In this document: positions 45,821 to 54,414 of the stretch, in pieces | Position numbering within the stretch: the stretch's first letter is position 1 | Layout: every line of letters begins with the position of its first letter | Source of the DNA: Engelhardtia mirabilis | Lineage (GTDB): Bacteria > Planctomycetota > UBA1135 > GCA-002686595 | Assembly (NCBI GenBank): GCA_007751255.1 | Contig: CP036296.1 | Coordinates: forward strand, 1,798,001 to 1,862,000 | Direction: 5' to 3' | Length of the DNA stretch: 64,000 bases | Translations under genes and position numbers: made by a program | The notes under the pieces: model-generated | Databases searched by the model: none | What the model saw: only the letters and a program-made list of their open reading frames with translations | Told to the model about the DNA's origin: nothing

Positions 45821-46205
45821 GTCTTTCCGAGGCGAGTCGCCCGTCGTCCCGGGGCGGCCGGGGAGTTCTCGTCGGGGAGTCACATCGGTGCGACTCGAGT
45901 GGAGGAGGAACCCTTCGGTCGTGCCGCGTCCGATTCGTCTTCAACCCATTCGGAGCTAGCAAGACCCGGCAATTGACAGCTCGTCAATGGGTTTTCCTTA
46001 GGCCCTGGTCGTTCGGCGACGAGCCCCTGGTCCGTTCAGAGCGGCGTCGCCCGACTCGATTTCCATCAACTTCGCAATCGCGGAAATCGCTAGTAGACTT
46101 CATCGTCGGCCGCATCCCCCGCAAGGGACTGCGACCCTCGGCGATCTCCAGGGACTCCGCAACGAGCCAACGGGGGGCCGACGCCGGCCAGGAAGGCGGG
46201 AGTCG
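45821..46205. other. Intergenic region between ruvC and the NucS-like gene
   Basis: 385 bp, visibly less G+C-rich than its neighbours. It contains TTGACA at 45973 (no good -10 at the right distance), a short stem ATTGAC/GTCAAT overlapping it before a TTTT run, and TAGACT at 46094, a possible -10 for the downstream gene. No protein-like frame was recognised. Confidence 0.4.
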
Positions 46206-47189
46206 ATGACCCATCCCCTAGTGCCCTCGGTGCTCCGAGCGGGCGACAACGCGGGTGATGACGCGGTCCAAACGCGTCGTCGACGCGTCGTGCGGCCGCC
46301 CTTGGACCTGGGCCTGGACCGACACCAAGACCGCCAAGCTTTGGATCCCCCCTACCAGGAGCCTGCCGAAGGCCAGCAGCACGTCGACGCGTTCGCCGTG
46401 CGGGGGGATCAACCGCTGCTCGACGCGATCGGAGCGGTCATTCCGGGCTTCGAACTCGTCGACGAGCAGCTCGAGCTGGACGCGGGCCCGCGCGTCGACC
46501 TGATCGGCGTCGACGGCATGGGGCAGCTCTTGTTGGTGTTGCGGGTGTCCGGTCACGGTCCCTCGGCGGTGACCGCCGTGTTGGACGTGATGGCCTTCCT
46601 CCAGCGCCATGGGGGCGTGCTCTGCCGCCACCTGGCGGTCCCTCGCCTGCGGCCCGAGCTTGTCGGCAAGGTCGTCGTCCTGGCGGAGCACTGGGAGCCC
46701 GACGTGCGACGTCGCCTCGGAGCCCTGAAGGGCTGTGGCGTCGAGATGATGGAGGTCGGAACCCTGCGCTCGGCCGCCGGCGACCGACTCTTCGTGCTGC
46801 CCCTCGAAGGCGAACCGAATCCGACCGGTCAGCCCCTGCGGACCGGTCTCGAGCCGGCCCTGGCCGACCTCGCCGACGAGCAGCGCCAGAAGATACGGGC
46901 CATCGCCCGCCGCCTGGAGCGCCTCGACGACAGCCTGCAGATCCAGGCCACGCGCCAGAGCGTCTCCTGGTTCCTGGGCGCCGAGGTCGTGGCCCGCGTC
47001 GACTTCAGCGCCGACGCCCCGCCGCGTGGGCTGATCCCGGGCCGCAGTGCGCGCAACCTGGGGGCGCCCCACGACGTGGAGCTGTTCCTGGACGAGGTGG
47101 TCGCCTCCTACGTCGACCGAGCCGAGCTGGCCCCGCGCGTCGAGCTCACGCCGCGCCCCGGTCGCGGTTACGCCGGCGGCGACGACTGA
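46206..47189 (+). CDS. NucS/PD-(D/E)XK-like protein lacking evident catalytic residues
   Basis: 327 residues as opened from the ATG at 46206. The first 60 residues look unlike protein, so a GTG at 46398 (MRGDQPLLDAIGAVIPGFELV, 263 residues) is a serious alternative. The stretch from there resembles the N-terminal part of NucS-like endonucleases: PLLDAIGAVIPGFELVDEQ, RVDLIGVDGMGQLLLVLRV, then AVLDVMAFLQRH. In nucleases of this type the strand after DxxGVD carries E-x-K; here it reads V-L-R-V, so the site appears lost. The rest (PGRSARNLGAPHDVELFLDE) is unassigned. The family placement is inference. Confidence 0.7.
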   Translation: MTHPLVPSVLRAGDNAGDDAVQTRRRRVVRPPLDLGLDRHQDRQALDPPYQEPAEGQQHVDAFAVRGDQPLLDAIGAVIPGFELVDEQLELDAGPRVDLIGVDGMGQLLLVLRVSGHGPSAVTAVLDVMAFLQRHGGVLCRHLAVPRLRPELVGKVVVLAEHWEPDVRRRLGALKGCGVEMMEVGTLRSAAGDRLFVLPLEGEPNPTGQPLRTGLEPALADLADEQRQKIRAIARRLERLDDSLQIQATRQSVSWFLGAEVVARVDFSADAPPRGLIPGRSARNLGAPHDVELFLDEVVASYVDRAELAPRVELTPRPGRGYAGGDD

Positions 47190-47914
47190 GGCTCGCGGGC
47201 CGGGTCGCGATCGATTCGGCCCTGCTCGGTCGCTCTGGTCGTCGCAGCGCCGCTCCCATCCGCGCCGGGCGCTCCCTCGTCGACCCGCGCCACCGGCACC
47301 AACTCGCCCTTGGGGCGGTAGATCAGCATCAGGTTCCGCACCTGCACGAAGGGGCCGATGGCGAAGCCGGCCACGTAGAGCGGATCGGCCAGGTGGATCG
47401 CGTAGGCCAGGAGCAGCGCGTTGCCCGCCAGGCTGGTCCACCAGAAGGAGGGCGGGAAGTGGCTCGCGCCGCTGCGTTCGCTGGCCCACCACTGGAGCAG
47501 GAAGCGCGAGGACCAGATCGTGGTTCCCACGCCACCCAGGACCAGCCAAGCGTGGCTCTCGCGCAGGTCGGCGCGCGGTTCGAAGGCTCCGCTCAGCCAC
47601 AACGCCACGGCCGCGGCCAGCCCCAAGAGCGCCGCGATGCGGGGCCCGATCAGCAGTTTCCCGCGGCTCTCCCCGGCCAAGAGCAGGTTGCGGGCGTAGA
47701 TCGCGCTGTTGATCGCGAAGACCGGCAGCAACACCGCCTCACCGCGCTGGAAGGTGTAGCCGCCCACCAGCACCGTCCCGACCAGGGACAGCCACCAGAA
47801 AGAGATCGGCGCCACGCTGCGCCCGGCGCGCTCCGAGTGCCACCACTGGACCAGGAAGCGCGAGAAGAACATCGCCTGCCCGGTCCAACCCAGAGCGATC
47901 CACAGCCAACTCAT
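47168..47914 (-). CDS. Membrane protein with duplicated LpxB-N-like (PQ-loop-like) domain
   Basis: 248 residues with about seven hydrophobic segments. Two copies of the same motif are visible: MFFSRFLVQWWHSERAGRS (16-34, continuing to SFWW at 41) and WSSRFLLQWWASERSGAS (134-151, continuing to SFWW at 159). This FxxRFxxQWxxSE pattern defines the small membrane domain found at the N-terminus of some lipid-A-disaccharide synthases. It often occurs beside GT2 glycosyltransferases, as here. Probably acts in lipid or glycolipid handling. The ATG overlaps the stop of the GT2 gene by 4 bp. Confidence 0.85.
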   Translation of the reverse strand: MSWLWIALGWTGQAMFFSRFLVQWWHSERAGRSVAPISFWWLSLVGTVLVGGYTFQRGEAVLLPVFAINSAIYARNLLLAGESRGKLLIGPRIAALLGLAAAVALWLSGAFEPRADLRESHAWLVLGGVGTTIWSSRFLLQWWASERSGASHFPPSFWWTSLAGNALLLAYAIHLADPLYVAGFAIGPFVQVRNLMLIYRPKGELVPVARVDEGAPGADGSGAATTRATEQGRIDRDPAREPQSSPPA

Positions 47915-48771
47915 CGCGCTTCGCTCCCCGCCCCGTGGGGCGGCGTGACGCGCCCGACGGGCAACTCGACGATGCGCGAGCGCATCCAACGCACGGCCAA
48001 CAGGTCCAGGAAGGCGCGCAGGGCGCGGTTGCGCACGCCGTACTTCGACACGCCGGCGACGCGCGGATGGTGGTCGACCGGGTGCTCGAGCACCTCGAAG
48101 CCGTGGTAGCGCAGGAGCGTGGGCAGGAAGCGGTGCACGCCGTTGAAGAACGGCAGGCTGCGCACGGCCTCGGCCCGGAAGACCTTCAGGGAACAGCCCG
48201 TGTCGCGGATCGAGTCGCGGCTGATCCAGTTGCGTATGCCGTTGGCCAGGCGCGAGCTGATCCGGCGCACCAGGCTGTCGCGGCGCTTGAGCCGGTAGCC
48301 GACCACCGAGTCCGCCCCGGAGCGGTCGAGCAGCTCGACCATCGCGGGCAGGTCCTTGGGATCGTTCTGCAGGTCCGCGTCGATGGTCGCGACGAGCTCG
48401 CCGCGCGAAAGGCGGATCCCGGCGGCGGTGGCCGCGCTCTGCCCGCAGTTGTGCTCGAAGAAGATCCCGCGCACCCGCGGGTCGCTGGCGGCCAGGGCTT
48501 CGATGCCCGCGGTCGAGCCGTCGACGCTGCCGTCGTCGACCAGCAGCAGCTCGTAGTCGATGCCAGGCTCGAGGGCCTCGCGCACTTGGTCGGCCAGGCG
48601 CTGCAGGTTGTCGACTTCGTTGTAGACGGGGGCGATCAGGCTCAGCCGGGGACGCGGGCCTGCCGCGTCGGAGTCCACGGCGGCGCGCACGGCCTTGTCC
48701 CGAAGGCGCGGGTAGCCGCCGAGGTCGGGGCAGCGCGGATCGGAGAGGGGGTTGTGAGCGGTGATCGACAT
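47911..48771 (-). CDS. GT2-family glycosyltransferase (dolichyl-phosphate mannosyltransferase-like)
   Basis: 286 residues. GT-A fold landmarks are LIAPVYNEVDNLQRL, LLVDDGSVDGS, GQSAATAAGIRLSRGELVATIDADLQNDP (metal motif DAD, core ATIDADLQNDP), DTGCSLKVFR and VGVHRFLPTLLRYHG-like text (shortened). The C-terminus ends in a basic helical segment. Such enzymes load sugars onto polyprenyl phosphate in the cytoplasmic face of the membrane. It is coupled by a 4-bp overlap to the LpxB-N-like membrane protein, which may move or use the product. Confidence 0.92.
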   Translation of the reverse strand: MSITAHNPLSDPRCPDLGGYPRLRDKAVRAAVDSDAAGPRPRLSLIAPVYNEVDNLQRLADQVREALEPGIDYELLLVDDGSVDGSTAGIEALAASDPRVRGIFFEHNCGQSAATAAGIRLSRGELVATIDADLQNDPKDLPAMVELLDRSGADSVVGYRLKRRDSLVRRISSRLANGIRNWISRDSIRDTGCSLKVFRAEAVRSLPFFNGVHRFLPTLLRYHGFEVLEHPVDHHPRVAGVSKYGVRNRALRAFLDLLAVRWMRSRIVELPVGRVTPPHGAGSEAR

Positions 48772-48888
48772 GGTCCGAATGCGGCGATTCTGTCAAACGC
48801 CCGCGGGCCGGTGAACCGAGCGAGGGAGGGAGCGCAGGATTCCGGGCATTCCCGTGTCACCTTCGCCTCCAGAGCCGGTCCATGTCGG

Positions 48889-49377
48889 GTGCGACCTCTC
48901 GAAAGCTCCCCGATCGGCGTCCTGGCCCTCTGTCTGCTCTTCTCGGGCCTGGTCGGAGTGGCCGGCACCCTGGGCGGGGCCCATGGCGGTTCGGGCGGCG
49001 ATTTCGGCGGTGCGGGCGGAGAGTCCGGCGGCGCGGGCGGGGCGCTTGGCGCTACGGACAAGAGGTCGCTCGACGCCTCCATTGGTGCGGCCAGCGCCCG
49101 CGGGGGGTGGGCGAATGCCCTTTTCGGTGGAGCGCCGACCGTGGCCGAGGTCCTCGTCCGTTGTCCCTTGGCGCGGTCGGCGAGCGCTTCGCCTCGAAGT
49201 CCGGAACGGGCAGCTCCGCGTCTGTTGCGGGCCCTGTCTGGGCTGGGCGAGCGGCGGGCAAGGTCCGTGGCGGAGGCCCGATGGCGAGCGGGGGGTCACT
49301 TGCCGATCCCGCTCTGGTCGACGATCGACGGCATCGGGCCGGGCACCCTGGAAGCCGTGCAGGCGGCCGGGAGGTAG
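48889..49377 (+). CDS. ComEA-like (HhH)2 protein with Gly-rich linker
   Basis: 162 residues from a GTG at 48889. One hydrophobic segment (about 8-28, SPIGVLALCLLFSGLVGVAG) is followed by a Gly/Ala/Ser linker (GGAHGGSGGDFGGAGGESGG). After a spacer, the C-terminus has the ComEA arrangement: LSGLGERRARSVAEARWRAG, then IDGIGPGTLEAV, two helix-hairpin-helix motifs. ComEA proteins bind DNA at the outside of the inner membrane during natural transformation. No other competence gene is in the window. The start codon is not certain, since several frames overlap here. Confidence 0.65.
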   Translation: MRPLESSPIGVLALCLLFSGLVGVAGTLGGAHGGSGGDFGGAGGESGGAGGALGATDKRSLDASIGAASARGGWANALFGGAPTVAEVLVRCPLARSASASPRSPERAAPRLLRALSGLGERRARSVAEARWRAGGHLPIPLWSTIDGIGPGTLEAVQAAGR

Positions 49378-49380
49378 ACT
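49375..49380 (+). promoter_or_regulatory. TAGACT hexamer 9 nt before the nadC start
   Basis: TAGACT overlaps the stop codon of the ComEA-like gene and ends 9 nt before the ATG at 49390. It is a good -10 match in a very G+C-rich setting and suggests a leaderless nadC transcript. Confidence 0.4.
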
Positions 49381-49389
49381 CCCGGCTTG

Positions 49390-50400
49390 ATGAACACGCG
49401 CGCAACCAACGCTCGCGCGATGGAGCGTCCCCGCGCCCCCTCGCCTCCCTCCGAGCCCCCGCGGGCCGGTCGGGCGGTGTCGCCGTCCACGGCGGAGATC
49501 GACGTGGTCCTGATCGCAGCCCTGGTCGAGGACCTGGGGCTCGATCCGGCAGAGCCCTGGGATCCTCGGGTCGCCCTCGAACGCGACCTGTCCACCGCGG
49601 CCTCGGTGGACCCCGAGACGAGGGGCCTGGCGCGCCTGGTCTCCAAGGGCAGCGGGGTGGTCTGCGGCCTGGCGGCCTTCGCGCGGGCCTTCGAACTGCT
49701 CGACCCCGGGGCCCGTTGCGAGCTGCGGGTGGAGGACGGCGCTGGCGTGGAGCCCGGGACCCTGGTCGCCACGGTCAGCGCGCGCGCCCGCGCCCTGTTG
49801 ACGGCCGAGCGGACGGCGCTCAACCTGGTTCAGCGGCTCTCGGGAACGGCGACGGCGATGGCCGACCTGGTCGCGCGAGCCGCGACCGGCGGGCCGGCGC
49901 GGCTGCTCGACACGCGCAAGACGACCCCCGGCCTGCGACTGCTCGAGAAGTACGCCGTGCGCTGCGGCGGTGGCGAGAACCACCGCTTCGGCCTGTTCGA
50001 CGAGGTCATGCTCAAGGACAACCACCTGGATCTGGCGCGCGCCGCCGAGGGGCTCGACATGGGCCAACTCGTGGCTCGGGTTCGCGCGCGGGTGGGGGGC
50101 GAGGTTCGCATCACGGCCGAGGCGCGCGACCGGGCCGAGGCCGAGTCCGCCCTGCGCGGCGGCGCCGACGTCTTGCTGCTCGACAACCAATCACCGCAGG
50201 AGCTGAGCGAACTCTGCCCGCGGCTGCGTGCCCTGGCGACGGAGCTCGGGCGCCGGGTCGAGCTCGAGGCGTCGGGTGGCATCGACGCCTCGACCGTCGC
50301 GGCCTATGCCGCCTGCGGCGTGGATCGGCTCTCGGTCGGCGCGCCGACCCATTCGGCTCCGGCCCTGGACCTGAGCCTGCGACTCGAGGTGGCCCCGTGA
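49390..50400 (+). CDS. nadC: Nicotinate-nucleotide pyrophosphorylase (quinolinate phosphoribosyltransferase)
   Basis: 336 residues from the ATG at 49390; a TTG three bases earlier is in frame but unnecessary. It converts quinolinate and PRPP to nicotinate mononucleotide in NAD synthesis. The family landmarks are ERTALNLVQRLSGTATAM, DTRKTTPGLRLLEKYAVRCGGG, HRFGLFDEVMLKDNH, and VELEASGGI near the end, with DRLSVGAPTHSAPALDLSL. There are about 35 extra residues at the N-terminus. Its stop overlaps the next gene by 4 bp. Confidence 0.96.
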   Translation: MNTRATNARAMERPRAPSPPSEPPRAGRAVSPSTAEIDVVLIAALVEDLGLDPAEPWDPRVALERDLSTAASVDPETRGLARLVSKGSGVVCGLAAFARAFELLDPGARCELRVEDGAGVEPGTLVATVSARARALLTAERTALNLVQRLSGTATAMADLVARAATGGPARLLDTRKTTPGLRLLEKYAVRCGGGENHRFGLFDEVMLKDNHLDLARAAEGLDMGQLVARVRARVGGEVRITAEARDRAEAESALRGGADVLLLDNQSPQELSELCPRLRALATELGRRVELEASGGIDASTVAAYAACGVDRLSVGAPTHSAPALDLSLRLEVAP

Positions 50401-50963
50401 GGCTGCCTGCCCGCGCCGACGGGCCGCCGCGCGAGCTGGTCCTCGAGCTGCCCGCGACCCATGGTGCCGTGCGCCAGGCGCGCGCGGTGGTGCGCTCCTT
50501 CGCGCGCACCGATGGCGTCGCCTCGGACGAGGTGGATCGCATCGCCCTGGTCCTGACCGAGCTGCTCGGCAACGCCGTCGACCACGGCGGCGGCGGCGCG
50601 GCCATGACCACCGGGGACCTGGACGGGGACGTGCGGATGCGCTTTCGGCTCGAGCTCGAGGCCCAGGGTTGGATCCTGGAGGTCTCCGACGACGGCCTGG
50701 GCGGAGTCACGCCGCACCCCAAGGCCGCACCGGCGGCGGAGTTCGACCCCGCGTCGCTGCTGGAGATGTCGGAGGAGGAAGTCGCCGCCGCCCTGGAGGC
50801 CAAGCTCCACCAAGCGGAGGAGCACCTGGTCCCGGACGTCGAGGACGAGCGCGGCCGGGGCTTCTTCCTGGTGCGCGAGATGGTCGACGAGCTCGAGGTC
50901 GTCGAGCGCGAGGACGCGCCCGGGCGCACCGTGCGCGTCGCGCGGCTGTACGGCGTTGACTGA
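50397..50963 (+). CDS. RsbW-like anti-sigma/HATPase_c ATP-binding protein
   Basis: 188 residues from a GTG in the GTGA overlap with nadC, which fixes the start. The GHKL ATPase motifs are ELLGNAVDHGG (N box), EVSDDGLGG (G1) and ERGRGFFLVREMVDEL (G2). No phospho-acceptor His domain is present, as in RsbW/SpoIIAB-type serine kinases that hold sigma or anti-anti-sigma factors. An acidic insertion (MSEEEVAAALEAKLHQAEEH) lies between G1 and G2. No partner sigma factor is nearby. Role in regulation is inferred. Confidence 0.88.
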   Translation: MRLPARADGPPRELVLELPATHGAVRQARAVVRSFARTDGVASDEVDRIALVLTELLGNAVDHGGGGAAMTTGDLDGDVRMRFRLELEAQGWILEVSDDGLGGVTPHPKAAPAAEFDPASLLEMSEEEVAAALEAKLHQAEEHLVPDVEDERGRGFFLVREMVDELEVVEREDAPGRTVRVARLYGVD

Positions 50964-51528
50964 CCCCGCGAGCCCCGTGTCGGTCCGCGCCCATAGGGCG
51001 GTGTTGGTCCGCGCCCATAGGGCAGTCGGGCGGGCCCTCTTGCGACTGCCGCGCCTGGGCGGCGCAGTCTTGACCGCGGTCTGGGCCGTGACGATCTACC
51101 TGCTCTCCGACTCCAGCAACCCATTGCCGGTCGCGCCGCCGGTGCCGCTGTTCGTGAACAACATGGCCCACGCGCCGCTGTTCGGGTTCCTGTGCTTCCT
51201 GGCGCTGGTGGCCGCTCCCCGCCGCATGGAGCCCTTCCCCTGGCCGCGCATCGACCGGCGCACCTGCACCTGGATCCTCGCCGCGGTGCTCTGCTACGCC
51301 CTGTTCGACGAGTGGCACCAGTCCTGGGTCCCGGGCCGCGACTCGTCCCTCGGCGACGTTCTGACCGACTTGACGGGGGCGTGCAGCGTGCTCTGGGTCG
51401 CGTCGGGCCTGGGGCGGCCGTCGTTCAGGACGCGGAGCCTGGTCATTCGCTTGGTGCTCTGCCTGGCCGCCTGCGCCTCGGCCGCGGCCATCGCCACCTG
51501 GGCCATGCCTGCGCCCCAACCCCGGTAG
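50956..51528 (+). CDS. VanZ-family membrane protein
   Basis: 190 residues from a TTG at 50956 that overlaps the previous gene by 8 bp. A GTG at 50977 is equally likely. Four hydrophobic segments; the VanZ motif is DEWHQSWVPGRDSSLGDVLTD, with the conserved Glu, Gln, Gly-Arg and Asp. VanZ-domain proteins influence teicoplanin resistance in one system, but the family's general role is unknown. The first residues are encoded by a 24-bp direct repeat. Confidence 0.85.
   Translation: MTDPASPVSVRAHRAVLVRAHRAVGRALLRLPRLGGAVLTAVWAVTIYLLSDSSNPLPVAPPVPLFVNNMAHAPLFGFLCFLALVAAPRRMEPFPWPRIDRRTCTWILAAVLCYALFDEWHQSWVPGRDSSLGDVLTDLTGACSVLWVASGLGRPSFRTRSLVIRLVLCLAACASAAAIATWAMPAPQPR
50977..51024. repeat. 24-bp direct repeat at the start of the vanZ-like gene
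   Basis: Two adjacent 24-bp units (50977-51000 and 51001-51024) differ at one position near the start. They share GGTCCGCGCCCATAGGGC and encode V-(S/L)-V-R-A-H-R-A twice. It may reflect slippage. The array lies between alternative start codons. Confidence 0.85.
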
Positions 51529-51670
51529 GCGGACGTCAGGTGCCAGGCACAAAACCGCCGCCTACCGGCGTGCGGTCGTCCCGGGCCTGACCGATCGCTA
51601 ACGTGTGGGGTCTCGCCCGGCGCTCCGAATCGCGCGACGCCCTCCACACGAGCCTCCGCCAGAGCCCCCC

Positions 51671-53104
51671 GTGAACGACCACGACAACTACCAGAGCCCC
51701 CTGGCCTCCCGTTACGCGAGCCGCGAGATGCGCGGGCTCTTCTCGGCCCGCCACCGCGCGCTGCAGTGGCGGCGGCTGTGGATCGCCCTGGCCGAGGCGG
51801 AGCAGGAACTCGGGCTGGCCATCAGCGACGAGCAGCTCGACGAGCTGCGCCGCACCGCGGACCAGATCGACTTCGACGCCGTGGCCGAGCACGAGCGGCG
51901 CCTGCGACACGACGTCATGGCCCACGTGCACGCCTGGGGCGACGTGGCGCCGAGTGGCCGTGCGATCCTGCACCTGGGGGCGACCTCCTGCTACGTCACC
52001 GACAACGGCGACCTGGTGATCCTGCGCGACGCGCTCGAGTTGGTGCGGCGGCAGGTCGTGTCGGTGGTGCGCTCGCTGGCGGACTTCGCCAAGGCCCATC
52101 GCGCCGTGCCGATCCTCGGCCTGACCCACTACCAGCCGGCCCAGGCGACCACCGTCGGCAAGCGTGCCTGCCTCTGGATCCAGGACCTGCTCGGCGACCT
52201 CGAGGACATCGACCACGCCCTGGGGCACCTGCGTTTCCGCGGGGTCAAGGGCACGACCGGGACCCAGGCCTCGTTCATGGAGCTGTTCGGGGGCGACCAC
52301 GCCAAGGTCCGCGCCCTCGACGAGCGCGTGACCGAGAAGCTGGGCTTCGAGCGCCGCTTCGCCGTCACCGGCCAGACCTACCCGCGCAAGCTCGACTTCC
52401 GCGTCTGCCAGGTGCTCTCGTCGATCGCCCAGTCGGCGCACAAGTTCGCCAGCGACCTGCGCCTCTCCGCCGGCCGGCGCGAGATGGAGGAGCCCTTCGA
52501 GCAGGGCCAGATCGGATCCTCGGCCATGCCCTGGAAGCGCAACCCGATGCGCTCCGAGCGCATCTGCGCCCTGGCCCGCTTCGTCATGGCCAACCTGGAC
52601 AACCTGGCGCAGACCGCCGCCCAGCAGTGGTTCGAGCGCACCCTGGACGACTCCGCCAACCGGCGCCTGGCCCTGCCGGAGATGTTCCTGGCCACCGACG
52701 CGATCCTGGCCCTGTACCAGAACGTGGCCCAGGGGCTGGTGGTGCACGAGGCGGTGGTCGACGCCCGCCTGCGCGAGGAACTGCCCTTCCTGGCCTCCGA
52801 GGCCCTGATGATGGAGGCCGTGGCCGCGGGCGGCGACCGCCAGGACGTCCACGAGGCCCTGCGCCTGCACGCCCGGGCCGCCTCGGAGGCGATCCACCGC
52901 GGCGAGCCCAATCCCCTGGTGGGACGGCTGCGGGCCGATCCGAGCTTCGCGAGCGTCGCCGGGCGGATCGACGAGCTGCTGGATCCCAAGCGCTTCGTCG
53001 GCCGCGCGCCCGAGCAGGTCGACGAGTTCCTCGCGGAGGAGGTCGAGCCCGTGCTGGCCCGCTTCGCCTCGATCGAGACCGTAGCAGCCGAGATCCACGT
53101 CTGA
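51671..53104 (+). CDS. purB: Adenylosuccinate lyase
   Basis: 477 residues from a GTG at 51671, giving N-terminus MNDHDNYQSPLASRYAS. It catalyses two fumarate-releasing steps: SAICAR cleavage in purine synthesis and adenylosuccinate to AMP. The landmarks are HLGATSCYVTDNGD, TDLGLTHYQPAQ-like GLTHYQPAQATTVGKR, and the signature SSAMPWKRNPMRSE, with TLDDSANRR after it. The length fits the eukaryote-like PurB subgroup (about 480). The upstream 66 bp, also open in frame, is not preferred. Confidence 0.96.
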   Translation: MNDHDNYQSPLASRYASREMRGLFSARHRALQWRRLWIALAEAEQELGLAISDEQLDELRRTADQIDFDAVAEHERRLRHDVMAHVHAWGDVAPSGRAILHLGATSCYVTDNGDLVILRDALELVRRQVVSVVRSLADFAKAHRAVPILGLTHYQPAQATTVGKRACLWIQDLLGDLEDIDHALGHLRFRGVKGTTGTQASFMELFGGDHAKVRALDERVTEKLGFERRFAVTGQTYPRKLDFRVCQVLSSIAQSAHKFASDLRLSAGRREMEEPFEQGQIGSSAMPWKRNPMRSERICALARFVMANLDNLAQTAAQQWFERTLDDSANRRLALPEMFLATDAILALYQNVAQGLVVHEAVVDARLREELPFLASEALMMEAVAAGGDRQDVHEALRLHARAASEAIHRGEPNPLVGRLRADPSFASVAGRIDELLDPKRFVGRAPEQVDEFLAEEVEPVLARFASIETVAAEIHV

Positions 53105-53383
53105 TCCGTGGGGCCGGGCCCGCGGGCTTGTCGCAGGGAAATCCCCGCAGGCCGAAGCATCGGGTGCCCGATCCAAGTGGGGGGCGGCCCGGTGCGGCGC
53201 GCGGCGCAGATGCGGGTCCGCGCAGCCCGTCGCCGTGCGATCCGCCCGCGTTCATTGGCCTCGGGCCGGTCTACCGGCTAGCTTTCCCAGGCGCTTGCCC
53301 CGGCCTGTTCCGGATGGCGCTCCGACGTCCCATGCCCGGGCGCCGGAGTTGATTCCCCCTGCCGCGATCCGCCTCCCATCGAC

Positions 53384-54304
53384 GTGACCGCTCCCGGCAT
53401 TCCCAACCCCTTCTGTCTCTCGACCTCGTGCTTCGGCGCGCGGTTGACGAGTATCCAGGACCAGGTCTTCGCGGCCGTCGGCATGGGCTTTCGCAAGCTC
53501 GAGCTGGGTCTGACGGACTCTCCGCCGTCCATGGACGGTCTGGAGGAGTCCCAGGCCGAGACCGGCACCGAGTTGATCTCGATGGTCGCCGGCTGTCGGG
53601 ACACGCAGGGCAGGGACCTGCCCGCCGCCCGCCTGGCCAGTCTGGACGAGAGCATGCGCGAGCGCGCCGTGAACTCGATCCGGCGCCACGCGCGCCTGGC
53701 GCAACGCTGGGGCGCACCGCGCCTGGTGGTGCGCGGCAGTCAGATCGAGGACAAGGCCCTCGAGGCCGAGGCGCGGGCCCTCGAGGCCGAGGCCCTGCGC
53801 GACGGCGTCAGCTCGGAGCTGCGCGAGCGCGTGGGCGAGTACGTCCTGCGCGTCCAGCAGGCCGGCCAGCCCCAGTTGCAGCTCCTGTGCCGCTCGCTGC
53901 ATCAGCTCATGGGCGAGTTCCCCGAGCTGAAGGTGGCCCTCGAGCCCGGACGCTACATCGACGACCTGCTCGGCTTCGACGCCATGGGTTGGGTCCTCGA
54001 CGACCTCTCCAAGACAGGCCTGGGCTACTGGCACGACGTCGGTCGCATCCACCTGCGCGAGCGCCAGGGCCTGCCGCCCCAGGCGGAGTGGCTCGAAGCC
54101 TATGGCTCGCGCATGGTCGGCATCCACCTGCAGGACGCCGCCGAGGACGAGACCGCCATGCCCCTCGGGCAGGGGGAGGTCGACTTCAAGCTGGTGAAGG
54201 AATTCCTGCCCAAGTCGGCCGAGCGGGTGGTCGAGCTACACCACCGCCACGGCCGCGCCGAGATCCTGGGTTCGGTCCAGTTCCTGCTCAGCCTGGGCAT
54301 CTGA
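53384..54304 (+). CDS. TIM-barrel sugar phosphate isomerase/epimerase-like protein
   Basis: 306 residues from a GTG at 53384. It matches the AP-endonuclease-2/xylose-isomerase-like barrel: STSCFGARLTSIQDQVFAAVGMGFRKLELG at the first strand (core AVGMGFRKLELG), RHARLAQRWGAPRLVVRGS, LKVALEPGRYIDDLL with metal-type Glu, GYWHDVGRIHLRE, MVGIHLQDAAED and a late VVELHHRH. Metal ligands Glu, Asp-His and His-type positions are visible. Substrate unknown. It is about 110 bp upstream of the DHH gene and in the same direction. Confidence 0.82.
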   Translation: MTAPGIPNPFCLSTSCFGARLTSIQDQVFAAVGMGFRKLELGLTDSPPSMDGLEESQAETGTELISMVAGCRDTQGRDLPAARLASLDESMRERAVNSIRRHARLAQRWGAPRLVVRGSQIEDKALEAEARALEAEALRDGVSSELRERVGEYVLRVQQAGQPQLQLLCRSLHQLMGEFPELKVALEPGRYIDDLLGFDAMGWVLDDLSKTGLGYWHDVGRIHLRERQGLPPQAEWLEAYGSRMVGIHLQDAAEDETAMPLGQGEVDFKLVKEFLPKSAERVVELHHRHGRAEILGSVQFLLSLGI

Positions 54305-54414
54305 CCGAGGCTGGCTCGACGGGCCCAAGCGCCAACCATCCGGGGTGGACACCCTTGCGCCGGGAGGCGCAGGGCGGTCAACCTGACGGGCCGCGCCCGA
54401 CCGGGCGCGATCCC

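Noticed and set aside
46255..46503. Alternative 82-residue frame at the start of the NucS-like gene
   Set aside because: Ser/Arg/Thr-rich with no recognisable pattern. The conserved-looking part starts in the other frame; a frameshift is possible but unsupported.
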